Source: Planctomycetaceae bacterium (GTDB taxonomy: Bacteria > Planctomycetota > Planctomycetia > Planctomycetales > Planctomycetaceae). From it: a stretch of DNA of 6,973 nt. The position numbers and the translations under genes are program-made. Of the stretch, positions 6,803 through 6,973 are shown in pieces. The stretch spans positions 1-6,973 of the forward strand of contig DLVV01000002.1 of the NCBI GenBank assembly GCA_003445035.1, written 5' to 3'. Position 1 is the stretch's first letter. The number at the start of each line of letters is the position of its first letter. The notes below the pieces were generated by a model. The model was not told the DNA's origin and did no database searches. It was given only the letters and a program-made list of their open reading frames with translations.

Positions 6803-6973
6803 CGCGCCATGGCGGATTGCCCCGAGATCTTCGGTGACCCGATCGAACGAGTCGTGGAGTTCAGGACCGGCGGCGATGGCAGCAGCCTGTCGGACAGGCT
6901 GGTTCGTCTGAGGTGCGTTCTCAAGGATACCGATCTCTACTCTTTTCCATTCATGCCGAAGAGCACTCCATAG
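6803..6973 (+). pseudogene. Stranded C-terminal fragment of a planctomycete beta-sandwich/propeller-type protein
   Basis: The frame ending at the TAG at 6971-6973 encodes about 54 residues after an ATG at 6809. It reads ADCPEIFGDPIERVVEF, then GGDGSSLSDRLVRLRC, then VLKDTDLYSF. From memory this closely follows the extreme C-terminus of large planctomycete and verrucomicrobial secreted proteins of the glycosyl-hydrolase/BNR-like type, which end in a form like C-P-E-I-F-G-D-E-I-E-R-V-V, then S-x-L-A-G-K-P-V-R-L-R-F, then L-K-D-A-D-L-Y-S-F-x-F. Those proteins are several hundred residues long, so only the last part is present. The ATG falls where the family has an ordinary internal residue, and no ribosome binding site precedes it. 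The best reading is a remnant of a gene whose 5' part was lost. A real small gene is possible but less likely. The frame is open back to the stop of the previous gene (6691), but residues from 6692-6802 have no recognisable protein character. Confidence 0.5.

Noticed and set aside
6750..6911. 53-codon plus-strand frame starting at the ATG at 6750
   Set aside because: Its translation is a string of Arg, Ser and Ala without motifs, and it runs out of frame through the C-terminal remnant, which has the better protein signal.
1..6973. Search for a CRISPR array, tRNA, insertion sequence, toxin-antitoxin or defence genes
   Set aside because: No spaced direct repeats, cloverleaf, transposase motifs or paired small genes were seen on either strand.

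Overview
The window looks like chromosomal DNA of a planctomycete (Planctomycetota). The evidence is a high-GC, divergently organised locus built around two lineage-typical families. One is a planctomycete cytochrome c protein with DUF1549 and DUF1553 domains. The other is a Tat-exported DUF1501 protein. The species cannot be named from the sequence alone.

Layout. Positions 1-158 (minus strand) hold the first 52 codons of a probable outer-membrane lipoprotein, which runs off the left edge. Its N-terminus resembles the short leader of planctomycete TolC-like efflux proteins. Positions 159-496 are a non-coding divergent region with two tandem 5-bp hairpins and one sigma70-like promoter candidate. 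Three plus-strand genes follow: the PSCyt1-DUF1549-DUF1553 protein (497-3103), the DUF1501 protein (3081-4526, overlapping the previous gene by 23 bases) and a large secreted protein (4601-6691). The last has a galactose-binding-like N-terminal domain, an Ig-like domain, a putative TIM barrel and a C-terminal beta-rich tail. Positions 6692-6973 carry a GC-rich inverted repeat and then what appears to be the last ~50 codons of an unrelated gene, stranded without a proper start.

How the genes may work together. All three plus-strand products carry export signals (Sec, Tat, Sec). Overlap and close spacing suggest one transcript, with translation of DUF1501 coupled to the cytochrome gene. In planctomycetes the DUF1549/1553 plus DUF1501 pair is common and often lies near polysaccharide-degradation genes, but its biochemical role is not settled. 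Here the third gene suggests a glycan substrate. That link is inference: no substrate can be read from the sequence, and the TIM-barrel protein lacks an obvious classical Glu/Glu catalytic pair.

No tRNA, rRNA, CRISPR, insertion sequence or integrase was seen. The long minus-strand open frames opposite the three genes are shadows caused by high GC at third codon positions.
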